Assembly: GCA_003971905.1 (NCBI GenBank)
Contig: RSEE01000106.1
Coordinates: 150,186 to 214,185 of the forward strand
Length of the DNA: 64,000 nt
Reading direction: 5' to 3'
Source of the DNA: Moniliella sp. 'wahieum'
Taxonomy: Eukaryota; Basidiomycota; Moniliellomycetes; Moniliellales; Moniliellaceae
Shown: one piece after another, positions 46,085-56,690 of the stretch
Position numbering within the stretch: position 1 is the stretch's first letter
Layout of the letters: every line of letters starts with the position of its first letter
The notes under the pieces: generated by a model
Database searches by the model: none
Told to the model about the DNA's origin: nothing
What the model saw: only the letters and a program-made list of their open reading frames with translations
Translations under genes and position numbers: made by a program

Positions 46085-46616
46085 ATGGCGTTCGTCGCGC
46101 GCCTCGCCACGCTGGACGACCTGCCTGCGCTGCGGGAGGTGATGGACCTGTCCATCGGCCAGCTGCAGCACGGCTTTCTCACACCAGACCAGGTCACTGC
46201 GAGCCGGCAAGTGATGGGGCTGGACACGCAGCTGCTGCACGACCAGACATACTTTATCCTGCTGACGCCCTCGGGCGAGGTTGCTGGCTGCGGCGGCTGG
46301 AGCCGGCGCAACACCATGTACGGTGGTGACCACACGCCGGTCGCGAACCGGCGTTGCTCGACCCTACCAAGGACGCAGCCCGCGTCAGGGCCATGTACAC
46401 CCACCCGGCCTTTGTCCGTCGGGCGGGTCGGGCGTCAGATCCTCGGTCTGTGCGAAGAGCCGCGCGCAAAGAGGGCTTTACTCGTCTCGAACTCGCCGGC
46501 ACCTTGGCCGGGGAACCACTGTATCGCTCCTGCGGCTACACGGAGATCGAGCGCTTGTTCGATGCAGTGCGCTGGTACGCATGGGCAAGTCCATCCCCCC
46601 CCTGCCAAGCACCTAG
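46085..46616 (+). CDS. GNAT-family N-acetyltransferase
   Basis: MAFVARLATLDDLPALREVM at 46085 (GCCATGG context) begins a GNAT fold. Then SIGQLQHGFLTPDQVTASRQ, VMGLDTQLLHDQTYFILL and VAGCGGWSRRNTMYGGDH; a frame change near 46330-46350 leads to LDPTKDAARVRAMYTHPAFVR, the acetyl-CoA-binding strand, another to the RGIGR-type pyrophosphate loop (broken here as RRAGRASDP), then EEPRAK-like/ARKEGFTRLELAGTLAGE, PLYRSCGYTEIERLF and, in a third frame, VRMGKSIPPLPST to the stop. The pattern, including CGGWSRR and YxHPAFxRR, is that of small single-domain GNATs best known from bacteria. Substrate unknown. No intron. Confidence 0.82.
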
Positions 46617-49359
46617 TTCCTCATTCCTCATTCCTCTGCTGCACCGCACTGCACCCCGATCTGATCTGTGATGGCACCCACACACCAATGAAAGCCACCG
46701 CGTCCCGCCACGCGCATGCGATGCGCCTACCCCATTCCCCCCCACCTCGCGTGGTGGGTTCCCTCACACACACCTCCCGATGGACCCCCGCCTTTGCACG
46801 CTGTGCACCCTACCCGCCAGCTGTTGCGCAACTCGTATGCAACAGCTGTACTACCTCAATACTGTGTCTGTAGCTGATGGCTACACTGTGCCCTGCACGT
46901 CAACTGCAGGACACAGGCAGTGCTGTACGCGCTGCATCAAGCTGCTGGGATATAAGACACCCATTGCGCCTATTGATTCGTATCCTACTCGCAACTCACC
47001 CGCCCATCCATAAGAAAAGTGTGCGCGAGCCTGTTGCCAATGATGCATGGTGCTATTGCTGAAAGGTTTGCACACCAGATAGACACCTCGCTTTGAGCCG
47101 ACCAGAGTATACTGTGCATGCAAATCAAGATGGGACCGAGGGTGTCATTGTCACGACCGAGGGAGAGATCGCAGTGAGGCCAATGCTGATGGAATGCACT
47201 GGGTGACAGGGGCAGCCCTTACCCTGGCGGGATCAGACATACCTGATTACCCATAGTCATCAGGTTGACTGTGGTCCCTGATTTGTCCTAGACCCTGTTT
47301 TCCCCTTTGTCTATGCTCCCTTTCTTTCTCCGTGATCCAGCTCGCATGGTATCTTCTTCTACGAGGCATATATCCCTCTTCGTCCCCTGTCCACTCGATG
47401 AATACGATCCATTTTTGCTCCCATCTTCATCTCCTGGTAAGTTTGATCCCAGTTACCCTTCCTGGCTTTTGGCTGTACTTTGACTAACAACTCTCTGGGG
47501 GAGGCACCAGACGGGACGCCTCGGCAGTACATTAACTAACTTAGCGTGAGCACAAGAGAGTCTCTCAGTGGGAAGTACCAGATAGCTCGGCAATACAGTG
47601 ACTAACTAAGCGCCGCCTCGCCTGCTACCAGCACCGCCGCTTTTGAGTTGGTCATCTGGAAGCTCTCCGTCGTCTCGGCCATCTCCCCCCTTGCCTCGCC
47701 CACGTCCAAGCACGCCGTACAGCTTGTCACGCCGTCCCATTCCGACGCTCTGACGGCCCATGTGCACCCCCTTGGCGGCCTCTGCTGTCGTCGAGCTTGG
47801 CTTCCTCATCTCGAACGTCGTCTTGGCCATGTGCAGCATGCCATGCTATCCCATCCCATTCCATCCCACATCCCACCTTTCCTCATTCTGGCCCGCTCTG
47901 CACCAACCACTTGCCCCTCACCACGTCGCTCTCCCTTATCATTACTCCCATCTCAACGCACGGCCATGCTCAAGCTCGAGTTGCTCCTATGCAAGTACGA
48001 CGTGGTGCTCTGTCTCACTGTCGCGTCCACACGTTTGCGCTCGGCCGGTGGCAATTGTTGGTTCGACCTTGTGTCAGGCGTCTCCAACTTGTGCCGGGCA
48101 TGTCCAAGCATGCGCCGCCATTTCCAAGCATATACTTGCCATGCGCTTGTGCCCATCACCATCAACCTTGCGCTCGTCATCCCCAAGCCTGCGCTCTCCA
48201 TTTCCAAGCCTGCACTCTCCATCCTCCACGTCAAGCATTTATAGGAACATACTAATGCATGTCATCTTTCAGCCTATCTCTCCGTCCACTCTAGTCTGTT
48301 GGGAACATGCACCACCGAAGCATCTGAGTACCTGTCATGGATGTTGAAGCGCACAATGACAACAACGATCGTGGGTCTTTGAGGCGAACATAAGAACGAC
48401 TGTCAGCGCAGCATGACATGTATTTTGAGAGATGATCAACAGGCGGCCCTCAGCAAGTATCAACGGTGTTCAAACGAAACAACCGCATGACTATCGGATG
48501 GAACCAATGTGATGGTTAATGCAATTGTTGATGCTGTTTGAGGAGCACAAGTGCACATCGGTTCCCAGCTCAGGGACTGTGTCAAGGTATGGCACAGTAT
48601 TCAGCACGTCTGCACCAAGAAGTGTATGATATAGAGCAAGACGGCCAGAAAATATTGATGCACAACTACGAGAAGGGCCCATTCATGGGGAGGAACGTAA
48701 CGAGAGAATACTTCATCCCGACGGCGTCTCACGCGCACATATGGACTTGAGAGGATCAGCTGGAAGTCCCCCAACTGAGGGCCAAGGCGCTGAGCAAAGA
48801 CTTGGCCCACAGAGGATTGCAATGAACGGTTCCATGCAACACCTCTCTCGTATCCTTTTTGTTTGTGTCCCCTCCCCCACGTTACATACGATCTTCCCAA
48901 CTTACAGTGATAGTTCCTTCTTCCAGACTAGTCCTTCTTCCACGTTCGGCCCTTCAAGCTTCAGCTTCATTGTCGATCATCATTCATTGATATCATTAAT
49001 CAGGTCATCGAGTCATTTCCAGTCGTGCGGCATTTTCACCGTGCAGAGAGGCAGCCAAGTCGTTGGGTGGGGGAGAGAAAGAACAGAGAACGGGACACGA
49101 TACAAAAGACGGTTCGGAAAAAAAAGGTTCATCAAAAAGTGGCCGACACGATCCAGAGCACACCAGTGGTGCCCTCTACTAGTGCCTTGCTCGGCGTGAT
49201 TCTCAACCTGTTTGCGGCGATGGCATCTCCTCCATCACCTCCTGTGTCTCGGCCGATACCGAGGGGGGGGAGGGTACGCCCTGTGCACAGGGGAGGGTAC
49301 AGATGATGGCACGGGCGGAAGAGGTGGTGGTGGTACCAACGTGGTTCGGTGCCTTCTTG
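46617..49359. other. Sparse region, no supportable gene
   Basis: About 2.7 kb. Plus-strand frames at 47,650-48,250 are translations of CCATCCCATTCCATCCCAC-type and CCAAGC-type repeats. Minus-strand frames at 48,490-48,900 have no motif or splice context. GGCACCAGACGGGACGCCTCGGCA (near 47505) and GGAAGTACCAGATAGCTCGGCA (47570) are loosely similar and each is followed by a similar tail (ACTAACTTAGCG / ACTAACTAAGCG), so this may be an old ~70-bp tandem duplication. Confidence 0.4.
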
Positions 49360-50537
49360 TTATCCTAGGCGCTCGACCAGCGGCAAAATTAAATTCATAT
49401 CTTCTGTACCACGCTGACCGCTGCGCCAGCAGTGGAAACGCGACCGAGTACGTGTACGTTTCTTCCACGCGGGCAGGGAATCTGGTGGGGTACGTTCGGC
49501 AGGAGAGGCAAATGGGCTGAGGGCGAGGGTGGTATGGTTTGCCCGACTACGGTTACGGTCTGGGTCAGACCGTAACAGCGCGGCGCTTTTCACCCGCCGT
49601 GGCGTACCGGGGATCGAACTTGCACCTACATTCTCCACGGCAGGAACGAGCAACGCAGAAGGGAGTGAATGTTGCGACCCAGAAGTATGGAGTGCGTGGG
49701 CGGGCGCGGCGCTCGAGGTGGGCGAGGCAGGCAGTGCATGAGCCTGTGCCAAGGGAGAAGTAGGAGGTGGCATGGGAGGTGGGATCTCGAGTGCTGCCAC
49801 ACGAGGCGAAGGGGGCAAGTTCCATGCCGGGAAACGGGGCGAAGGATGGCCCTTGGGTTGGCTGGGCAGAGAAAAGGGGGACGAAGCTGGGCTCGTGCTC
49901 CAGTGTGGTAAGGGCGGGGGAGGGGACTGTCAGAATGGACTGAGGCAGGCACGATGGATGCTGTGCTGCGCTTGAGAAGGCGACGGCTTAGTGCGTTCCC
50001 GCCCAGGCGTACACTGGGCTCACCATCGGAATGGTCGCTGGGCCTGGAGCTGGTGTGGGGATGGACACGGTGTGGGCCACTGCGCGTGGGTGGGATGAGG
50101 GGATCTTGTTCATCGGGGGCAGCGCGGGGGGCAGCCGGGGGCTCGTGGGCGGCGAGGCTGGGGCGAGTGGGGATGGGGATGCGGGGCGAAGGCGATGAGA
50201 GCGAGAGCGAGGGCGAGGGCGAGGGCGAGAGCGACTGAAAGGGTGCGGGTGCTGGTGCTGGTGCTGGTGCTGTTGGTGTAGGTGCCGGTGCCGGTGCAGG
50301 TGCGGGCAGAGGGGGAGGGGAAGGGGCGGTGGAGTCGTCGGCGGTCAGGGGTGGGTGGGCGCTGGCCAGGTGGAAGGCAGAGTGGAGGGAGGTGGCGCTC
50401 TTGGCCTTGGCCAGGAGGCGGCCGAAGCGGGAGCGGGCCGGGCGGGAGCTGGACATGGATGGCCGGGTAGGCAGCTGTCTGTTCCACGGCTCGGATGGCG
50501 TGGCGTGGCCATTGGGGCCGGCGACGGTGGTGGACAT
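49360..50537 (-). CDS. Predicted low-complexity Ser/Pro-rich protein
   Basis: I do not recognise it. MSTTVAGPNGHATPSEPWNR at 50537 is a good start; the frame continues RSRFGRLLAKAKSATSLHSAF, a Pro/Ala run (APAPAPTPTAPAP), SPSPSPSLSLSSPSP and, after a frame change near 49,850, RVAALEIPPPMPPPTS and PGTPRRVKSAALLRSD. It is disordered throughout, with short basic patches and Ser-Pro sites, which suits a phosphoregulated scaffold, but the coding status rests only on open-frame length and composition. Confidence 0.35.
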
Positions 50538-53500
50538 GCTGGGAGGGAGAAGGGGCGGGGGGTTGGACAACGGGGAGAGCAGCAGATGAAGGGGCAGCGA
50601 CATAGATAAACGAAGCGCTGCGGCAGTACCACCTGCTGCTGCTGCTGCTGAGGACTGGGCACTGGGCACTGTGTTGCTGCCGACGAGCGGATGCGGATCC
50701 GGCTGAGGTGGCGGGCAGGGGCGCGGAGGGGCGGGTGGGAGGGGCAGATGGATGAGACGGATGACCACGTACTGCGCTCTGAGACCCCGACTCAGACGAC
50801 GGTGGACTGAAGCGGAGTGCTCTAGTGCTGTGCTGCCCTGCCGATCCCAGGACCCTGGTCCGCAGGGCGTGGCGGTGTGCCGCCCTCTGCCCCGCCGCTG
50901 CGCCGATATAGCAGTCCCACACAGAGCAGCACGCACAAGAGCACTCTGCCTAAGGTGAGTGCGACGAGCGGTGACGATCATCGTTTCCTCCACCGGAGCA
51001 GGCCACTGATACTGACTAGTGGTTGGCCACCCACCACTGCCTGCCACTGCCAGTGAAGCGAGCAGCTAGTAAGTACAAGTACAAAGTGCAGACAAGTGCG
51101 GGGTTTTTGCTTCTTCCCCTCGCAAATCAGACCACCTTTGGCCCTTGTCCGCGCGAACGCGCGTCCGCGACTCACCTCACCGGCTCACCGGTCACCGGCG
51201 TTCAACGTCAACTGAACGTTCAACGTTCGCTGTACGTGAACGTGTTTTCGTGTTCAAGCTGAACACTGCCACACAACGCACAACGCCTTCGGCTTCTTTG
51301 TTCCCATCATTAACGTCATTAACGTCATTGATCATCCTCAGGAGACTGAGCGTAGCGCAACTGATCCCGAGCGCTCAGCTGAGCCCAGCGTTCAGCTAGC
51401 CCCATAGGTCAGGCCTGTCGCCGGTCAGGCCGGTCAGGCCTCAGGCCTTCTTGAAGCTTGAAGCTTGCGCTTGAGCGCTGCCCTTGTCTTGTCTGTGGTG
51501 CTAGCGCCCTAAGGCCTAAGACCTAAGGCCTAAGCAGCCGTGTGCCGCGCGGAAGCATGTAACATGTAACAACGCCGACCAAACAACCTCCGACATCCGA
51601 TGTGGCTCTCGAAAGCTTCAAGCTTCGAGCTTTAAGCTTTAAACAGCAACTCGTGCAACTATCCTACCAGTACTTGAGAGCGCTCCGCAACAGCCGCACA
51701 CTGCCGCTCCTCGTACATATACCGTACCGATATACTCTTCCCCAACAGCGTCACGTCGCGCGTCACGCGTCACACCTCCCGCGTCAAACTTCAAGTGCGG
51801 GGAAAACTGAGCAGAGAGTCGAGGGGGACTTTATTCGATAAGCAATTATCGATTAGAGCTTAGGGCTTAGGCTCTAGGTCTTAGGGTGCTAAGTATAAGA
51901 CCTGTTAGACCTTTTTAGGCCGTAGCGCGTAGCCTGCAAATGCTTCCCTCCGTCGATCGCGCGTGGCCACCTGGTACTTATGATGCACAACAACAATGAC
52001 TAATGATTAAATGATGCTTGAAGCAAAACGTTGAGACGCAAAAGGATGGTCAACAGCATTCTTATTTCCCTGTCCAACTTCTGGGAATGCTACTGTACAC
52101 AGACTAGACAGACTAGAGATGCCAGAGAGGACAAAGAAATGTGTGTTTTTTTAGCCACTTGTTCATGATCGAATGACCATGCATCATGCATTGGCATGCA
52201 CAGCATGCAACACATGCTCCTTATCTCGGCTGAGATCTGAGATCTGAGAGTCCGACTTTTCTGACCACCGTTCACCCCCTCCGCTGTGTAGGGCACTTAT
52301 ACTTACGCCAGCTGTGGCCACGCGAACTTGAAGCTTGGCTATAGCCACAATGAATATGGCGTGAATAGCTTTTGAAGATGGTGAACATAAAACTAGTACG
52401 CTTTCTGACATTAATAACGCGTTGCACGTTACATTTATGCCCTTGCCTCTTCAATGATCTCATTAATTTGTCGACACGTTTGGCGTTCAACTGAACGTTC
52501 AGTCACAACGTACAACCGCCCCCCGGCGGCAGACATGTACTGGCATTAAATAGTACTAGTATATTCAAGTGCGCTTTCGATATTTTGTTCTGTTGTGAGA
52601 ACGTGAGATGATGAATGCTGAACGTACATCTGTTGTGTGTTGTTGAACGCACAGTAGAATCTGATTGAGATTGAGAAAGTACGCTGAAAACACTGAGACG
52701 TTGGTACGTTCTGAGATGCTGAAAGTGCTCCTGAGAGACCGAAGCGCTTACAGGTCGCCGCGACCTGGTTCGAGCTCACGTGCTCAAGAACCCACTGCGG
52801 TTACGTCTGTTACGTCCTCTGAAATCCGTTTTGCGGACAGGCGTTTCGTGTCCTCCTTGCCACGCATCGCGTTGTAAAGGCGACTAGGAATATGAAGAGT
52901 GAAATTGAGAACACATGATGCATGAGCTGGATACGATAAGGATTCCTCGACACAGTGGCCCCACCTTAGGACTAAGCCTTAGGCCTTAGTGCCCAATGCA
53001 GCTTGCCGGACCCCGACGGCCGTGTGAAGCTTTTTCAGTCTTCAGTCCCATGCAATAAGGCTCCTTCCTCTGCCTACTCTAGCAAGACAGGAAAGACTGT
53101 CGCATGTTGCATGATGCATGATGCATGACATGTGGACATGTCCATGTCAACGTTGTGAATCGGCAGCGCATTAGCAACTAAGCTGTACGCTGTAAGCTTT
53201 AAGCTTACAGTGGCGCCAAGTCTTACCCGCTTAGGGCCGGCGGCCTACGGCCTACGCGCTAGCATCGCCATTCCGATCATTTGATCGAAACCGAGGATCG
53301 GCGGTTGTTTCAGTTGCGCCTTTTCTATGGACACTCCGGTTAGCCGGGTAGCCGTAGGATGCAATCTTGAAGCTTTTGATGCATGATCGAGCTCTTAGCT
53401 ACAAATATTCCCTTGCTGCCATTCGTCTCCATCGTTTCCTTTTCCTATAGCCATGTCTCCTTAGACATTAGACCTGAGCGTCAGACCTCCGGCTGAGGCC

Positions 53501-54582
53501 TCACCTCCGCCATCACCTCTACCATCGCTTCTGTCGGCCTTTAAGTTTTAAGACTAAAAGATCGAACCCGTCTTCTTACACCACAAGTGCGCTTCGATAT
53601 AACGATCGCCTTTTGTGAGCCTTACCGTCGGAATCAACGAGGGGGTGGAGGTGGTGTGGCAGGTTGCAGGCTGGGTCCAGCGGTCGCGCTTGTTCACCAT
53701 CATGACCATAGTGTCGTTGACAAGGGAGATCAGTATTAACCTTAGCGCCCATGGTTGTTGATGTAGTTTTGGCCAGCTCAGGGATGAGCAGATATGAATG
53801 AGGTAAGTCTGTCGGGCTCGCTTGATTGTGAGCACTGAACTCCGTATTGGGGCCGAAGGAGCATATGCGACTGAATTGTCCAGTACACTGGTGCGGACTT
53901 GGAAGGAAGGAAAAAACTAACGCGACTGAGGGCCCCACGGTTCTAGCACGGATGCCACAGCAACCTCTCTACTAACAAACCCATTGTGTCCATCAAATAT
54001 GAGAGAGGAACAGCAAAAGCCATGGCTACCACCTTGCACCTCCCGATGTACCTCCGCAGTCCCTTTTGGCGCTCCCGTCTCATCCTGTCTCCCTGGATAC
54101 GACCTGCACCACAGCCGTTGAACAAAAGATATATATACGGGTCAGTTGTTGGTTGCTCTTGTTTCTCTACGAGCCTATGGAGGAATACGATGCATATACC
54201 GCTTACTGTGAGTCTACTACTTACTGCGTAAGGCATTTCCTTATTGAGCCTGTCAATCTGTAAATATAGAACACCTTGTGTCGTCAGAACCACTGACCCC
54301 GCGCGGCGTCACTTTCCAGTGGCCATCTCTCTCCCAATGAAATGGGAAGTGGGAGAGGTCCTTTTTGGATCACCAAGGCTACAGTTTGCTTTAAATTATT
54401 ATATTCTACTCGCATCTTAGACCCATGGCAGAGAAAAGAGAACGAGGCAGGTACTAAAATGGGGTCGTCAAATCCAATCAACAAACCACCCCGTCCACTT
54501 GCCGAGACGAAGATATGTGTGTGTGGTATCCCACAAAAGCACATTGTGTGCATATAATATTAAGTTACTGTATGCGCCGTTA
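50538..54582. other. Repeat-rich gene desert 2
   Basis: About 4 kb with no supportable gene. Palindromic words are dense from 51,200 to 53,400: AACGTTCAACGTTC at 51206-51230, GGTCAGGCCGGTCAGGCC at 51425, GAAGCTTGAAGCTT at 51461, CCTAAGG heptads at 51499, AAGCTTC heptads at 51612, GCTTAGG heptads at 51857, ATGCATCATGCAT near 52170-52195, GAGATCT x2 at 52232, GCATGAT x3 near 53107 and TAAGCTTTAAGCTTA at 53192. ORFs at 53,554-54,293 on the minus strand lack motifs. Confidence 0.5.
51499..51526. repeat. Heptad array CCTAAGG x4
   Basis: Units CCTAAGG, CCTAAGA, CCTAAGG, CCTAAGC in 7-bp register; AGGCCT palindromes form at the unit junctions. Confidence 0.75.
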
Positions 54583-56690
54583 CTACGCGTTGCTGCTCCG
54601 GGCCTTGTTCCAAAGGGACTTGTACCACTTGGTCTTAAGGATATACTCCTCGTCCGGATCCGCCTCTCCGGAACCATAAATAATGATGCTCCCGAGACCC
54701 AACAGGGCACTGATCAAGCACCCAATAAACGCGCCCGTCGCCTTACCCGTCCAGCCTACCGGGAACATTTCGGGTTGTTTAGGCAACGTGCCAAAGTTGG
54801 TGAGCGAGTACAGTCCGCCCGCATTCCCTTCGCTCGGCAAGTTCATCGCAGCACAGTGCTCCTTCATCCCGTCGGGCAAGTGGATTTCACTTTGGATTCG
54901 TTCGGGGGCAGCGACCAGCAACGCAGCCAACCCGCTCTGCATGGTACGTCAACAAACAAACAAGTTAGGCCAAACCGATACACTTTGCGCATCACGTCGA
55001 GGGAAAATCCAACAGTCGGGGGAAAAAGCGGTATAGTAGAGACACAACGTACCTGAAGATGCCATTGAATGTGACAGTGCAAAAACCAGACCCCCGGAGC
55101 ATCAATAAACACACGCAACACCACCTGCCCCCCCGCCGGGACGGATACTGTGTCTCTCCGAATCGGGTTCGGCTGGGACTCATTGACAGGCGGGGCATTG
55201 GTGTAGTCTAGTACTTTTTGCACAACCTGGAACAGGAACCCGTGCAGATGGAACGGGTGTTCGCCCGTGTCCATGTTTTGAATCGTAATCTCCACTGTGG
55301 TGAGCCAGTCGCCTAGGAACGCATTGCCGCCTGCCGGGCCATACACGTCCATATTCCGCGCATCGGCCCCCATGGTCATCGCGGTGAACAAGGAGGGGTC
55401 TGAGGGGAAATAAACGTAGTTTGGTTCTCCATGACGGTCGCATAATTCTTGTTGCTGCGGAAGGTGTTGAAGTTAAAGGGAACGAGCGCCTTGGAATCGG
55501 GGGAAAGAATGGGCTTGACCTCGACCGGACGTAGGTCCATCTCGTTGAAAAAGGGAAAGTCGGACTTTTGCGTGGTGGGGCCAAGTTCTTGCGGTTCCGC
55601 AGCGTACCCAATTCGAATGTACTCCCACAACCGCAACGCGGGCGGAATCACATCGTACATGGCTGTGTTTTGGTACGAGTTGAGCCGCCAGTCGTGGGAC
55701 GTATCGTTGCGCGCGGTGACGAGACGCTGACCCGTTGGGCTGTGGCAAGAGGCACAACGTCCGTCGGATAGGGCTCGGTCTCCACCCCATCGAGCTCAAT
55801 GATGCTCATATTGTGCCCGTCGATCCAGAGGTTGGCCATGGCAAAGACACCCTCATTGGTAAACCGCAGACGGTAGGTCTTGCCCGGTTCAAATGGGATG
55901 GTCACATTCTCGTTAAACCCAGGTAGGTACGGAGGATTGACCGGTCCGTCTTGCCGCGTGCGAGCGGCGTACACTATTCCCGATGCGAAAGTCAGTGTCA
56001 GCTCCGACCCACTACCGTATCCAGTTCAAAACGTAAGGCGCCCCGCGCCTCCTCCCATACGAAAGGTCAAAGAAAAGAAACGTACTCAAGCACCGGTCTG
56101 GCTCCGGCTCGGCTCCCGTCGGGTTCTTCTTGTTCAAAAACTCATTGTGGAGCAGATCGGCATTGTAGCGCGTGTACCAGTCGCTAAAGATAATGGTGTA
56201 ATCGTCATCGTACTGGTGGGCGCTGCCCTCGGCGGGATGGATGATAAGCGGGGCACGCATGCCATCGGTGTAGGCACCTTCGGTATGCGAATGCATCCAG
56301 TACGTTCCCACATTTTGAGTCGAGTTGGGCGCGGCCCTCGGAATTGAGCACTTCGTACGTCAAATTGCCCCCGTGCGGGATGGGACATTGGGTGACCGGG
56401 GTGGTACCGTCGTAGTAGGCTGTGTTGTTAAAAAAGATCCCATGGCTGTGCAACGAACCACCTTGACCGAGGTTGTTGTACATGGTCATGTGGAGTCGGT
56501 CGGTAGAATTGACATTGACCACAGGCGGAGGCCAGGTATTGTTGTACCCGACCGCCGAACGGGGCTTGCCGAGCGCCGCGGGGTCCTGGTTCGGGACCCA
56601 GTCCATGCTCCAGTACTGGTCGACGAACGCGCCGGATGCACCGGACACAGCGACGAGCGCCGCGGCGGTGCTCAGGAGAAGGCGGTCCAT
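54583..56690 (-). CDS. FET3: Fet3-type multicopper ferroxidase
   Basis: A plasma-membrane ferroxidase that oxidises Fe2+ for import by Ftr1. MDRLLLSTAAALVAVSGASG is a signal peptide. Copper motifs appear in order: GSLHSHGIF, YWMHSHTEG, GEHPFHLHGF and FLHCHIQWHL (type 1 site with cysteine). SDWYTRYNADLLHNEFLNKK then NPTGAEPEPD is the Fet3-like stretch. The C-terminus has one membrane span GAFIGCLISALLGLGSIIIY and a cytosolic tail. Introns: 55974..56085 (GTACGT to ATAG) joins DRCL to MYAARTRQDG, and 54937..55052 (GTACGT to GCAG) joins WHLQ to SGLAALLV. Frame jumps lie near 56330, 55690 and 55400. Length fits (about 620 residues). It is divergent from FTR1, 2.4 kb away, with an iron-GATA site between. 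Confidence 0.94.

Noticed and set aside
49390-49625. tRNA-like sequences: a box-A match (TGGCGCAGCGG, minus strand, near 49430) and a box-B match (AGTTCGATCC, minus strand, near 49610)
   Set aside because: The box-B match lies upstream of the box-A match on the same strand, and neither has a pairing acceptor or T stem, so no tRNA can be folded.
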